From: Prochlorococcus sp. AG-347-O22
Lineage (GTDB): Bacteria > Cyanobacteriota > Cyanobacteriia > PCC-6307 > Cyanobiaceae
Reading direction: 5' to 3'
DNA: 64,000 nt
Assembly: GCA_003278845.1 (NCBI GenBank)
Contig: QCCX01000001.1
Coordinates: 186,001 to 250,000, forward strand
Of the stretch, positions 54,342-63,352 are shown one piece after another. Each line of letters opens with the position of its first letter. Position 1 is the first letter of the stretch. A program made the position numbers and the translations under genes. The notes beneath the pieces are model-generated. The model was not told where the DNA came from and did no database searches. It saw nothing but the letters and a program-made list of their open reading frames with translations.

Positions 54342-54518
54342 ATGAAAAGAATAGAACAAATTGTGGTGATTTGCATAGCTGCAGCTCTTGCAATTCCAAG
54401 TTATTGGTTTTTTTGGACTTTGGCTGGTGGAGGTGGCTACAACAAAAGAATAAAACCTATTTCTAATCCAAATAATAATTATTCGAAACCTTACCCTAAA
54501 GACCTCCTCGAGCCTTGA
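54342..54518 (+). CDS. 58-aa single-TM hypothetical protein
   Basis: Manual translation MKRIEQIVVICIAAALAIPSYWFFWTLAGGGGYNKRIKPISNPNNNYSKPYPKDLLEP*. Not in ORF track. Confidence 0.6.
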   Translation: MKRIEQIVVICIAAALAIPSYWFFWTLAGGGGYNKRIKPISNPNNNYSKPYPKDLLEP

Positions 54519-54726
54519 TCAACCACATTCTAGTTGCTTCATCATCAATAGTACTCAAATATTCAATAACCTCTTCTTTAGTCACAGAAATATTTAACTC
54601 ATTGCCAATATCGCATATTTTATCTAAGGCTTTTTTGGGATTTGTTAAGGCTGTCATAAACAAACTTTGTTTCTTTTTGGAATCGTTGGCTATTAACTTA
54701 TAGAGCTTTTCAGCATTACTGGACAT
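54496..54726 (-). CDS. Nif11-like small protein (tentative)
   Basis: 76 aa; pattern resembles Nif11/NHLP-type helical leaders; ends WLIKARGGL. Confidence 0.5.
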   Translation of the reverse strand: MSSNAEKLYKLIANDSKKKQSLFMTALTNPKKALDKICDIGNELNISVTKEEVIEYLSTIDDEATRMWLIKARGGL

Positions 54727-54760
54727 GTTTTAAAAATCTATTTATTAATAGATTATTACT

Positions 54761-55099
54761 TCAAGCTACATTTTGTTCATTATATTTATTAAAAGATAAA
54801 TCATTATCGGTATCTTTTATTTCTTTTGCAGAGGCGTCTGCCATACTTCTTGCATCTAAACACAAAACTTTTCTTAATTTCGCAAAGTTAGCTGCGTGTG
54901 ATTTTCTGCCATCTTTTTGAGCATAGTACTCAGATTGCTGAAGAATATGGTGAAGATGAGTTAATAAATATGGACTAATTACAGCTGATACCAAAACATC
55001 ACTATTTTCATTTTCATGAGAATTAGAATTAACTAATCTTTTTTTCTTTTTATCAATTATCGACCTTTTAGGAGAATCAAGTTTTCTTGAATTTTTCAT
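54761..55099 (-). CDS. Hypothetical protein (start likely MKNSRKLD)
   Basis: ORF track 54761..55159; internal Met favoured; VLVSAVISPYLLTHLHHILQQSEYYAQKDGRKSHAANFAKLRKVLCLDARS. Confidence 0.55.
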   Translation of the reverse strand: MKNSRKLDSPKRSIIDKKKKRLVNSNSHENENSDVLVSAVISPYLLTHLHHILQQSEYYAQKDGRKSHAANFAKLRKVLCLDARSMADASAKEIKDTDNDLSFNKYNEQNVA

Positions 55100-55217
55100 G
55101 GGACAGTAAAAATAATTAATTAATACGGACATAAACTTCCTTACTAATAATATACACAAAGATAGTATCCTTGACTAACTGTGTATACTTAGAAGTAACA
55201 GTTATCAACTTTGACTC

Positions 55218-55520
55218 ATGGCTACCCGCCAAAACTCCACCAATGGGAAGCCTAAATCCCCCAGAATTCAAGTAGTTCTTCCAGAATTAATATGTGAGCA
55301 ATTAACTATTTTAGCCGATAATGAATCTAGGACAGTAAGTAATATGGCAAAAGTGTTAATACAAGAGGGTATAAAAAAATATTTCGAAAAAGAAAGTAAA
55401 TCACTTGTTTCAGAAAATAATTTAAATACTGATAAATTCAGAGATGAACTTGAAAAACAAAGCGTCAGAAGATTAAAAAGAGCTCCTCAAAGGATTAGAT
55501 ACTATAAAAAATCTGATTAA
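55218..55520 (+). CDS. Ribbon-helix-helix (CopG-like) protein
   Basis: 100 aa; PRIQVVLPELICEQLTILADNESRTVSNMAKVLIQEGIKKYF. Confidence 0.7.
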   Translation: MATRQNSTNGKPKSPRIQVVLPELICEQLTILADNESRTVSNMAKVLIQEGIKKYFEKESKSLVSENNLNTDKFRDELEKQSVRRLKRAPQRIRYYKKSD

Positions 55521-55526
55521 AAATAG

Positions 55527-56231
55527 TTAATTCTGAGGCAATTTCTGTAAATCTGCAGTTTTTCCCATCACTACCAAAATATTTCCTCTTTCCAAGATAT
55601 ATTTTGCAGGAGGATTAACTGTTAACTCTTCAGCAGGTCCTGCTGCAAGAACATTAACTAAATAATTTTTCCTCAAATTCAAATCTCTCAAAGATCTTCC
55701 GATAAATTCCTCTGGAACAGTGATTTCATCTATACCAGTTTGGTTATCTAGTTCTAATCTTTCAATTAAATTTGGCCTAACTAGTTCTAAACCTAATCTC
55801 TCTCCTTGCATTCTGGAGGGAAAGACAACTTTGTCTGCGCCCACCCTTTTTAACATTTTTTCGTGCAAGTCACTCGTAGCCCTTGCTATTACTCTTTTCA
55901 CTTTGCTACCTTCACTATCTTTAGCAATAAGTGTCGTAGTTATACTTGCTTCAATAGGTTCACTTATACCTACTACAACAGTATTCATTTCAAGTATTCC
56001 TGATTCCTTCATAGACTCTTCGTCAGTGCAATCTACAACTCTAGCTTCTATAGAAGGTTCCAATTGTCTCAAATCATCAATAGCTTTTTCCGAATAATCT
56101 GCAGCCAAAACATCTGCACCATTACTTATAAGTTCTCTACAAACAGCAGTTCCAAATCTTCCAACGCCAACAACTGCAAAAGTGAGTGCTTCTTTTTCTC
56201 TCTTTTGAGACCACTGCCACCAATCAGCCAT
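55527..56231 (-). CDS. TrkA/KtrA-type K+ channel regulatory protein (RCK)
   Basis: 234 aa; FAVVGVGRFGTAVCRELISNGADVLAAD Rossmann; RCK_C-like C-terminus. Confidence 0.9.
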   Translation of the reverse strand: MADWWQWSQKREKEALTFAVVGVGRFGTAVCRELISNGADVLAADYSEKAIDDLRQLEPSIEARVVDCTDEESMKESGILEMNTVVVGISEPIEASITTTLIAKDSEGSKVKRVIARATSDLHEKMLKRVGADKVVFPSRMQGERLGLELVRPNLIERLELDNQTGIDEITVPEEFIGRSLRDLNLRKNYLVNVLAAGPAEELTVNPPAKYILERGNILVVMGKTADLQKLPQN

Positions 56232-56248
56232 AATAAACTCAGTTATTC

Positions 56249-57652
56249 CTAAACATAAAGATCAGCCCTAGGATAGCCAATTCTCTTTTGTCTATCTATT
56301 CTACTCTTATAAAGAGACTGCCAAAGTGCACTTAAAAGCAAAAGGATACCAAGTCTGCCTACAAACATTCCGACAATAAGAATAAATTGGCCGAAATGAT
56401 TTAATTTAGCAGTTAAACCGATATCAAAACCAACAGTTGCGAATGCAGATATGCAGGTGAACAGAATTTCTAGGAATGTAAAAGATTCTTTCTTAACAAA
56501 CGTATTTGTTGTACTAAGCAACATTGCCATTAAAAGAACAAAAAGTAAAGACCCAACTGTAATTCCAACTGCCTTCAGAATAACTTTATCTGAAATTAAT
56601 CTATTGCTAATAATTACATCTTTCTGACCTCTTAAAGTTGATCTTGTTGCAGCCATTAAAGCAATAAATGTAGTTGTTTTTATGCCTCCACCAGTACCTC
56701 CGGTACTTGCTCCAATAAACATCAAAGTCATTAATAACAATAGGCCAGTATCTGATATGGAGTTCAAGGAGATTGGATAATTTGTAAAGCCTGCAGTCCT
56801 TGCACTTACTGTCTCAAAGATTGATGACAATAACCCTTCAAACAAATTTAAATCATTAAAAAATTGACTATTAAGCAATGATTCAGTTATAAAGAATCCT
56901 AATGATCCGAATAATATTAGAGAAAAACTTGTCCTAATGACTAATCTGGAATGAAGGCTTAATTTTTTATAAGAAAGATTTTTTTTATTACTCCAAATAT
57001 CATCAATAACCCTCCAGCCCAATCCACCCATAACAATGAGAAAAACAAAAACAATATTCACCAAATAATTTTTTCTATAGTCTTGAAGACTATTTGACAT
57101 TAAAGAAAATCCTGCATTGTTATATGCAGATATGCTGTGAAAAATCGAGGACCATAGTCTTTCCCAATTATTTTGAATGTCTACAAATCCAAAAGAATAT
57201 AAAATAATTGCGCCCAAGGATATGATACTAATGGCGGTAATAGCAATGCTTTGAAAAGTTCTACCAATACCTCCAACTCCAAATTCATCCAGAGTCTTTC
57301 CTTTGTCTAATCGAGTTCTTAACTTTGTCCCCTTTACAACAAACCCTTGAAGAAATGTTGTAATAGCCATTAATCCTAGACCACCTGATAAAAGCATAAA
57401 AGCCAAGAAAACTTGGCCAAAGAAATTTAAATCAACACCAATATCTATTATAGTTAAGCCAGTTACGGTTATAGCAGAAGTTGATGTGAAAAATGCTTCC
57501 CACAAACCAACCTTTGAAGATGAACATAATGGAGAACTCAAAATTAAAGTTCCAAGGCAAATAATAAAGAAACCTGTAACAATAGTAAATTGAGGAACAG
57601 ATAGCTTTTTGTAAGCATCTTTTAACTTATAAACCTTACTTGTGAATTTCAC
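56249..57652 (-). CDS. TrkH/KtrB-type K+ transporter
   Basis: 467 aa; TSTSAITVTGLTIIDIG, AYNNAGFSL, TVSARTAGFTNYP, ATVGFDIGLTAKLN pore loops. Confidence 0.9.
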   Translation of the reverse strand: MKFTSKVYKLKDAYKKLSVPQFTIVTGFFIICLGTLILSSPLCSSSKVGLWEAFFTSTSAITVTGLTIIDIGVDLNFFGQVFLAFMLLSGGLGLMAITTFLQGFVVKGTKLRTRLDKGKTLDEFGVGGIGRTFQSIAITAISIISLGAIILYSFGFVDIQNNWERLWSSIFHSISAYNNAGFSLMSNSLQDYRKNYLVNIVFVFLIVMGGLGWRVIDDIWSNKKNLSYKKLSLHSRLVIRTSFSLILFGSLGFFITESLLNSQFFNDLNLFEGLLSSIFETVSARTAGFTNYPISLNSISDTGLLLLMTLMFIGASTGGTGGGIKTTTFIALMAATRSTLRGQKDVIISNRLISDKVILKAVGITVGSLLFVLLMAMLLSTTNTFVKKESFTFLEILFTCISAFATVGFDIGLTAKLNHFGQFILIVGMFVGRLGILLLLSALWQSLYKSRIDRQKRIGYPRADLYV

Positions 57653-57656
57653 TATA

Positions 57657-59465
57657 TTACCCGTAATTTAAAATTATCAATGCTGGCACAGTAAATGACA
57701 TTATAAGTGTTAATCCAGCTCCGTATTTTGCGATATCAAAAAATCTATATCTTCCGGGGCCATAAACCATTAAATTTGTTTGATAACCCATTGGAGTTAA
57801 GAAAGATTGACTTGCTCCGAATAAAACAAGCATTATTAAAGCGCTTGGAGCAATTTCTAAAACACTAGAGAATTCAATAGCAACAGGCAAAATCAAAGCA
57901 ACCGAAGCAGCATTACTTATAAATTGTGTAAGAATCACTGTAGATACAAAAATTACAACTAGGGCAAAATAAAGAGGCATTCCATTAAGGGCAAAATTTA
58001 GATTGACTGCAATTAAATCTGCTAATCCTGTTACCTGCATAGCTACACTAAAACATGATAAAGATCCCAACAATAAAATGACATCTAACCTAATTGATTT
58101 TTGTATCTCAGCAGGTCTTAAACATCCACAAGCAACCATGGCAATTACTGCTAAAAGGACTGAACCTACTAATGGAATATTAGAAACCGAAGGTAAAACC
58201 ACCATTCCAATTGCAATTGCAATCGATATAGGTTTTTTTATCAAAAAAGGTAAATCATCTTCGAATTGATCTAAAACAAGTAAATCATTACTGGCTTGCA
58301 ATCCTCTTATTGAATCTAACGGCGCTTGCAATAATAAAACATCTCCAGCCCTTAAAACAGCTTGGCCTAATCTCTCCTGGACAGTTTGTTGACCTCTTCT
58401 CAGTGCCAAAACTGTTGCATTATGACGCTGCCTAAATCTTAATTCTCTCAAGCTTGCACCAGCCAGAGTTGAGCCAGCTGGTAAAAGAGCTTCAAATGTT
58501 TTTGTACCTTCGTCATCTGAGAAAATATTAGCTCCGTCAAAAGATGTTTTATTTTCTCCTAACAGAATGGTATGTTCCTGCTGAAGCCTAAATAAGTCTG
58601 CCCTTGTGACACGAATTATTAATCTATCATCAGGTTCAATCTTTATATCAGCCAATGGTGGAAGAATAACTTTTCCATTTCGTTGCAATTCGAGAACATC
58701 AACATCAAATCTTCTTTGCAATCTACTATTCCTTACAGATTGTCCAACTAATTCTGAAGTAGAGGGAATAGTAACTTCAGTAAAGTATATATTCATATCC
58801 CCATTTTTAATAAACTCCTTATCTCTCCCTCTGTCTGGCAAAAGCACGTCAGAAACGATGATCATATAGGTTGTACCTATAAGCCACACAGGAATTCCAA
58901 TTGAAGTCAGACTAAATAATTCCAAAGCTCCATAACCTAATTGTTGACTAATATCACTTACAAGAAGATTTACCGAACTACCTAATAATGTCAGAGTTCC
59001 ACCTAGTAAAGTCGCAAAAGAAAGAGGTAATAAAACTTTTGATGGCGATATATTTCTCCGCTCGCACCAACCTTCAATTAAAGGTAACAAGGATGCTACT
59101 ACTGGAGTATTAGGGACAATCCCGGATATTGGAGCAATCAAAAAAGCGATTAAAGAAATTAATTTCCTTGGCGTTCTAATACTTTCAGAAGAAATCAATT
59201 CTCTTACTCTATCTAAGGCACCACTTTTGAACAATGCAGAGGAAACGGCAAATAAACCCATAAGGGTGATTAAGGAGGGACTTCCAAATCCAGCTAAAGC
59301 TTTTTCAGGAGAAAGAACCCCTGTAGCTATAAATATTCCAACACATAACAAACCAGTCAATTCTGGCGCAATAGTATTTTTGATAAACAAAATTATTGAC
59401 ATTATTAAAACAACTACCGTTATTAACGCATCAAAATTATTACTAACTACCGAAATTAGATTCAT
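57657..59465 (-). CDS. SLC13/DASS-type permease with internal RCK_C domains
   Basis: 602 aa; SGIVPNTPVVASLLPLIEGW, TLLGGTLTLLGSSVNLLVSD, soluble RCK_C-like repeats in the middle, QFISNAASVALILPVAIEFS. Confidence 0.88.
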   Translation of the reverse strand: MNLISVVSNNFDALITVVVLIMSIILFIKNTIAPELTGLLCVGIFIATGVLSPEKALAGFGSPSLITLMGLFAVSSALFKSGALDRVRELISSESIRTPRKLISLIAFLIAPISGIVPNTPVVASLLPLIEGWCERRNISPSKVLLPLSFATLLGGTLTLLGSSVNLLVSDISQQLGYGALELFSLTSIGIPVWLIGTTYMIIVSDVLLPDRGRDKEFIKNGDMNIYFTEVTIPSTSELVGQSVRNSRLQRRFDVDVLELQRNGKVILPPLADIKIEPDDRLIIRVTRADLFRLQQEHTILLGENKTSFDGANIFSDDEGTKTFEALLPAGSTLAGASLRELRFRQRHNATVLALRRGQQTVQERLGQAVLRAGDVLLLQAPLDSIRGLQASNDLLVLDQFEDDLPFLIKKPISIAIAIGMVVLPSVSNIPLVGSVLLAVIAMVACGCLRPAEIQKSIRLDVILLLGSLSCFSVAMQVTGLADLIAVNLNFALNGMPLYFALVVIFVSTVILTQFISNAASVALILPVAIEFSSVLEIAPSALIMLVLFGASQSFLTPMGYQTNLMVYGPGRYRFFDIAKYGAGLTLIMSFTVPALIILNYG

Positions 59466-59514
59466 ATGAAACTTATTTAACTCAATATACCCAAAAACAA
59501 TATTTCAAAAAAGT

Positions 59515-60708
59515 TTATTTAAAATTATCTTTTTTAAGAAACTTTTTAAAAATAGAATTTTTTTGGAATATCCATGAAGATGCAGATTTTAAGCTTTCTG
59601 TAATATCAGGCAACTTGGAAGCATATATAAGTCTTCTTGCCTCAAAAGCCAATTTCCCAGATAAAGTAATCCCAAGCCCAGAAATTGAAGCTTCTCCTAT
59701 TCCTAAGCTAATCATTTCACCATTGTCTTTAAATTCAAAGGGTAAAGGATCCTTTCCTTTAATTAAAAGTTCTAAATTATTAGCCAGATGATTTCCTTCT
59801 TGCATAGCGACCTGAGCAGTTATGGGCAAATCTTCCATTCCTTCAATAACTGAAATATCGCCAATAGCAAAACAGTTTTTATATTTTTCTATCTGCAAAT
59901 TATTATTAACTAAAATTCGTCCAAATTTTTTTGTTATTTGATCAGTTTCTAAATAAGACAAATTAGGTTTAACACCTGCAGTCCAAATAACAATATCTTT
60001 ATCCAAGGAAGTTATTCCAATCTCACTAGAAATACTAATCTTAGTTTCTGAGACTTCTTTAACTATGGAATTCAAAAGAACTTTGATTTTTCTTTTTTCT
60101 AATGCCTTCTCTGCTTGTTCTCTATTAAAAATTTTGTTTTTATTGAGGATTTCGTTTGATTTTTCTATTACATTAATTTCAAATTGGTCTTTAAATATAT
60201 CTTTAATTTTGCAGGCCAACTCGATGCCAGAGGGACCACCTCCAACTATGAATAACTTTTTATGCAACGCAATATCTTGTGATTTTTTTAAAAAAGAATT
60301 TAATTTATTTAGATCTTGAACATCATTAAAAAAATAACAATTTTCATCTACACCTTCTACAAAAGAACTATTTGGAATAGATCCTGTACAGATAACAAGA
60401 TACTGATAACTTAATTTTAAATCATCACTAAATTCAAGAATATTTTCTTTGAAAGAAATCTTGGTTAAACAATTTCTTAAAAAAGTTATACCCGCATCAG
60501 AAAAAATATTTGCAAATTTTGGGGTGGCTTCCCAACTTCTTATTTCTTTACTTAAAACTTCGTACATTAAAGGTTTAAATATAAAGTTAGTTTCAGAATC
60601 AACCACAAGAATCGGTAAAGAAGGATTAAAATTCTTTAAATTCAAAGCAAATGTCATACCTGCAAAACCTGCTCCAACTATTACTATTGGTTTTTGTATT
60701 GATTTCAT
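59515..60708 (-). CDS. Type II NAD(P)H dehydrogenase (NDH-2-like)
   Basis: 397 aa; IVIVGAGFAGMTFALNL, IVGGGPSGIELACKI, FAIGDISVIEGMEDLPITAQVAMQEGNHLANNL. Confidence 0.9.
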   Translation of the reverse strand: MKSIQKPIVIVGAGFAGMTFALNLKNFNPSLPILVVDSETNFIFKPLMYEVLSKEIRSWEATPKFANIFSDAGITFLRNCLTKISFKENILEFSDDLKLSYQYLVICTGSIPNSSFVEGVDENCYFFNDVQDLNKLNSFLKKSQDIALHKKLFIVGGGPSGIELACKIKDIFKDQFEINVIEKSNEILNKNKIFNREQAEKALEKRKIKVLLNSIVKEVSETKISISSEIGITSLDKDIVIWTAGVKPNLSYLETDQITKKFGRILVNNNLQIEKYKNCFAIGDISVIEGMEDLPITAQVAMQEGNHLANNLELLIKGKDPLPFEFKDNGEMISLGIGEASISGLGITLSGKLAFEARRLIYASKLPDITESLKSASSWIFQKNSIFKKFLKKDNFK

Positions 60709-60803
60709 TAGAGAAATATTGTTATGCGTAAATGTATTATTAAACTATACGAATAATTTTTAAATTGAGCGAAATAAAATTAAACTCATAATCAAACTGA
60801 AGA

Positions 60804-61526
60804 ATGATTGAAAAAATCCACAAAGATATTCAAACTAACTTGAGGAAATATAATCAAGAGATTGTAGAATTGAAGCCTCAAGGAATGCTTACATGGGGTT
60901 ATGAAAAGTTTGATAATCAATTTGCTATTACAACAAGTTTTGGTATACAGTCATCAGTCCTTTTAGATATGGTCAATAAATTATCTCTACAAAAAAAAAT
61001 CAAAATATTTTGGATAGATACAGGTTACCTTCCTCCAGAAACATACCAATACGCTGAAAAGCTAATTGATAATTTATCCTTAGAAGTTGAAGTTCTGCAA
61101 AGTGAATTATCTCCAGCAAGAATGGAGGCTAAATACGGAAAACTTTGGGAAACAAAAAAAGAGACTGATTTAGATAAGTATCATGAATTGAGAAAGATAA
61201 AACCTTTAGAAAATGGTCTAAAAAAATATGATATTTTCTGCTGGGCTAGCGGTGTTAGATCAAATCAAACAGAAAATAGAAACAAAATGAAGTTCATAGA
61301 CGTAATTCGTCAAAGACTCTCTTTAAGACCTTTATTAAATTGGACAAATAAAGATATTTTTTATTACATGGAAGAGAATAATTTACCTGCCCATCCACTT
61401 TTTATCAAAGGTTACTCTTCTGTAGGAGATTGGCACTCAAGCAGTCCCGATGGTATTGAAACAAAGGGCAGAGATACAAGATTTGGAGGAATTAAACAAG
61501 AATGTGGCATACACACTAATAATTAA
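60804..61526 (+). CDS. cysH: Phosphoadenylylsulfate reductase
   Basis: 240 aa; TTSFGIQSSVLLDMV, FWIDTGYLPPETY, C-terminal KQECGIH. Confidence 0.93.
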   Translation: MIEKIHKDIQTNLRKYNQEIVELKPQGMLTWGYEKFDNQFAITTSFGIQSSVLLDMVNKLSLQKKIKIFWIDTGYLPPETYQYAEKLIDNLSLEVEVLQSELSPARMEAKYGKLWETKKETDLDKYHELRKIKPLENGLKKYDIFCWASGVRSNQTENRNKMKFIDVIRQRLSLRPLLNWTNKDIFYYMEENNLPAHPLFIKGYSSVGDWHSSSPDGIETKGRDTRFGGIKQECGIHTNN

Positions 61527-61541
61527 ATTGATCATAGAAGA

Positions 61542-62237
61542 ATGGTCTCAGATATAAATTTTTTATTAGTAGGCAATAGCAGGCTTCATTGGGCAAAATA
61601 TTCTAAAAATCAATCTAAATTCTTCCATACCAACAAAGAGCAAAAAGTTCCCGGAAATATAGATCTTGATCAATTAATTTGGGCTTCTGTGGGAAAACTA
61701 CCCAATTTTTTGCTGAAAAAAGAAAATGAAATAAAAACCAAAGATATCCAATTATCAAATCTTCCTGATTATTTTGGAGTTGATAGAGCTCTTGCCTGTA
61801 TTGCCGCTTTGAAAAATATTAAAAATCCTTTCAAAAAAGATTTGCTAATTGCAGATTTTGGAACAATATTATCAATAACAAAATTGAATTCGAATGGCTG
61901 TATTATTGGAGGTCAACTGCTTCCAGGTTTTCTAACACAATTAAAATCAATGGAACAAAATACAAAAAATCTTAAAGTTCCCAAAAAATATGATATTCCC
62001 GTCAAAGATTTTTTAATTACTACAGAAGAAGCAATCTTAAAAGGAGTAAGCAATTCTCTTACTGGCGTGATTAATAGTTTATTTAATCCAGAAAAGGATA
62101 TTTTACTAATCTGTGGAGGAGACTCTCAATTACTCACAAAATCTCTTAATGCTCAAAAAGAAAATATTATCAATACTCCTAATTTAGTTATGGAGGGGAT
62201 GATTATTCACCACCTGTCCATAAAAAAATTAGCTTAA
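61542..62237 (+). CDS. coaX: Type III pantothenate kinase
   Basis: 231 aa; LLVGNSRLHWAKY, GVDRALACIAAL, LLIADFGTILSITKLNSNGCIIGGQLLPGF. Confidence 0.87.
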   Translation: MVSDINFLLVGNSRLHWAKYSKNQSKFFHTNKEQKVPGNIDLDQLIWASVGKLPNFLLKKENEIKTKDIQLSNLPDYFGVDRALACIAALKNIKNPFKKDLLIADFGTILSITKLNSNGCIIGGQLLPGFLTQLKSMEQNTKNLKVPKKYDIPVKDFLITTEEAILKGVSNSLTGVINSLFNPEKDILLICGGDSQLLTKSLNAQKENIINTPNLVMEGMIIHHLSIKKLA

Positions 62238-62696
62238 CCCAAGGTCTGCAATTATATGATCAGCCATTATTGCTGCTTTTACCTTTAAGTAAATTTTTTC
62301 AATGTTACCTTCAGTATCAATTAAAAAAGTATTTCTCATCATTCCCATATATTCTTTTCCCATGAATTTCTTAAGTCCATAGCTATCGTAATCAGAAGAA
62401 ACTTTGAAAGGTTCAGGATCAGTTAAAAGAATAAAGGGTAAATTAAATTTTTCTATAAACTTCTGATGAGAGGATGCATTATCTTTGCTAATACCAAGCA
62501 CAACAATATTATTTTTTTGGAGTAGATCCCAATTCTCTTTAAAATTACATGCTTCTTTAGTACATCCTGGAGTATTATCTTTTGGATAAAAATATAGTAT
62601 TATTCTTTTACCTTTAAAATCACTTAGAGAAACTTCTTTCTCAAAAGAATCTTTTAATTTAAATCCTGGTGCTTTGTCGCCAACCTTAAGAGCCAT
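62229..62696 (-). CDS. bcp: Peroxiredoxin Q / BCP
   Basis: Start MALKVGDKAPGF at 62696 preferred over 62732; YFYPKDNTPGCTKEACNFKENW. Confidence 0.93.
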   Translation of the reverse strand: MALKVGDKAPGFKLKDSFEKEVSLSDFKGKRIILYFYPKDNTPGCTKEACNFKENWDLLQKNNIVVLGISKDNASSHQKFIEKFNLPFILLTDPEPFKVSSDYDSYGLKKFMGKEYMGMMRNTFLIDTEGNIEKIYLKVKAAIMADHIIADLGLS

Positions 62697-63352
62697 TGAA
62701 ATTATTAAATGTGTATGAATATAAAATACCAAAAATTTGGTTTTATGAGATTAAAGGTGTGCAAGATGTCGCAACTGTAGAAGAAATTAAAACTGCAAAA
62801 AAACTCACAAATTCAAGATCAAAGATTTTCTTAGAAACAAGAGCTTATTTGCGAAAATCACTTGCAACACTGTTTAATTTAGACCCCCTAGAAATTCCAA
62901 TTAATGCTCATCCTGGAGAACCTCCAAGTTTACCCTCTGGAATGGGAAATATCAGTTTAAGTCATTGTAAAGATGCCGTTACTATAGTCTGGCATAAAGG
63001 AAAAATAGGGATAGATATTGAGAGAACAGATAGAGATTTTAACTATTTAAAATTTGCAGAAAAATATTTTTTTCATACCAATAAATCAATCCATAATAAT
63101 TATTTGACAAAAAATATGATATTAAATCAATGGTGTGCCGTTGAAGCGGCTATAAAATGGGATCATGGGAAATTAGCTCAAGACATTAACCATTGGCATT
63201 TTTTTGAAAAGCCAAAAAAGTTAATTCATCATAAGAAAAACATACATTTAAATTATTCACAGATTAACTTCCATAATTGGACTATCGCTTTAGCCTACGA
63301 AGAAAAAACTTCTTTTAATCCTGAGATTATTTGTTGTTCGAAGAATTTTTAG
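62696..63352 (+). CDS. 4'-phosphopantetheinyl transferase (Sfp/HetI-like; TTG 62696 or GTG 62711 start)
   Basis: 218 aa; SLSHCKDAVTIVWHKGKIGIDIERTDRDF, NQWCAVEAAIKWDHGKL. Confidence 0.85.
   Translation: MKLLNVYEYKIPKIWFYEIKGVQDVATVEEIKTAKKLTNSRSKIFLETRAYLRKSLATLFNLDPLEIPINAHPGEPPSLPSGMGNISLSHCKDAVTIVWHKGKIGIDIERTDRDFNYLKFAEKYFFHTNKSIHNNYLTKNMILNQWCAVEAAIKWDHGKLAQDINHWHFFEKPKKLIHHKKNIHLNYSQINFHNWTIALAYEEKTSFNPEIICCSKNF

Noticed and set aside
55171-55190. TTGACT...TATACT near the RHH gene as a sigma70 promoter
   Set aside because: The two hexamers are only about 7 bp apart, far too close for -35/-10.
55720-56097. 125-aa ORF on + strand
   Set aside because: Antisense to the TrkA-type gene; Ser/Leu/Ile-rich shadow translation.
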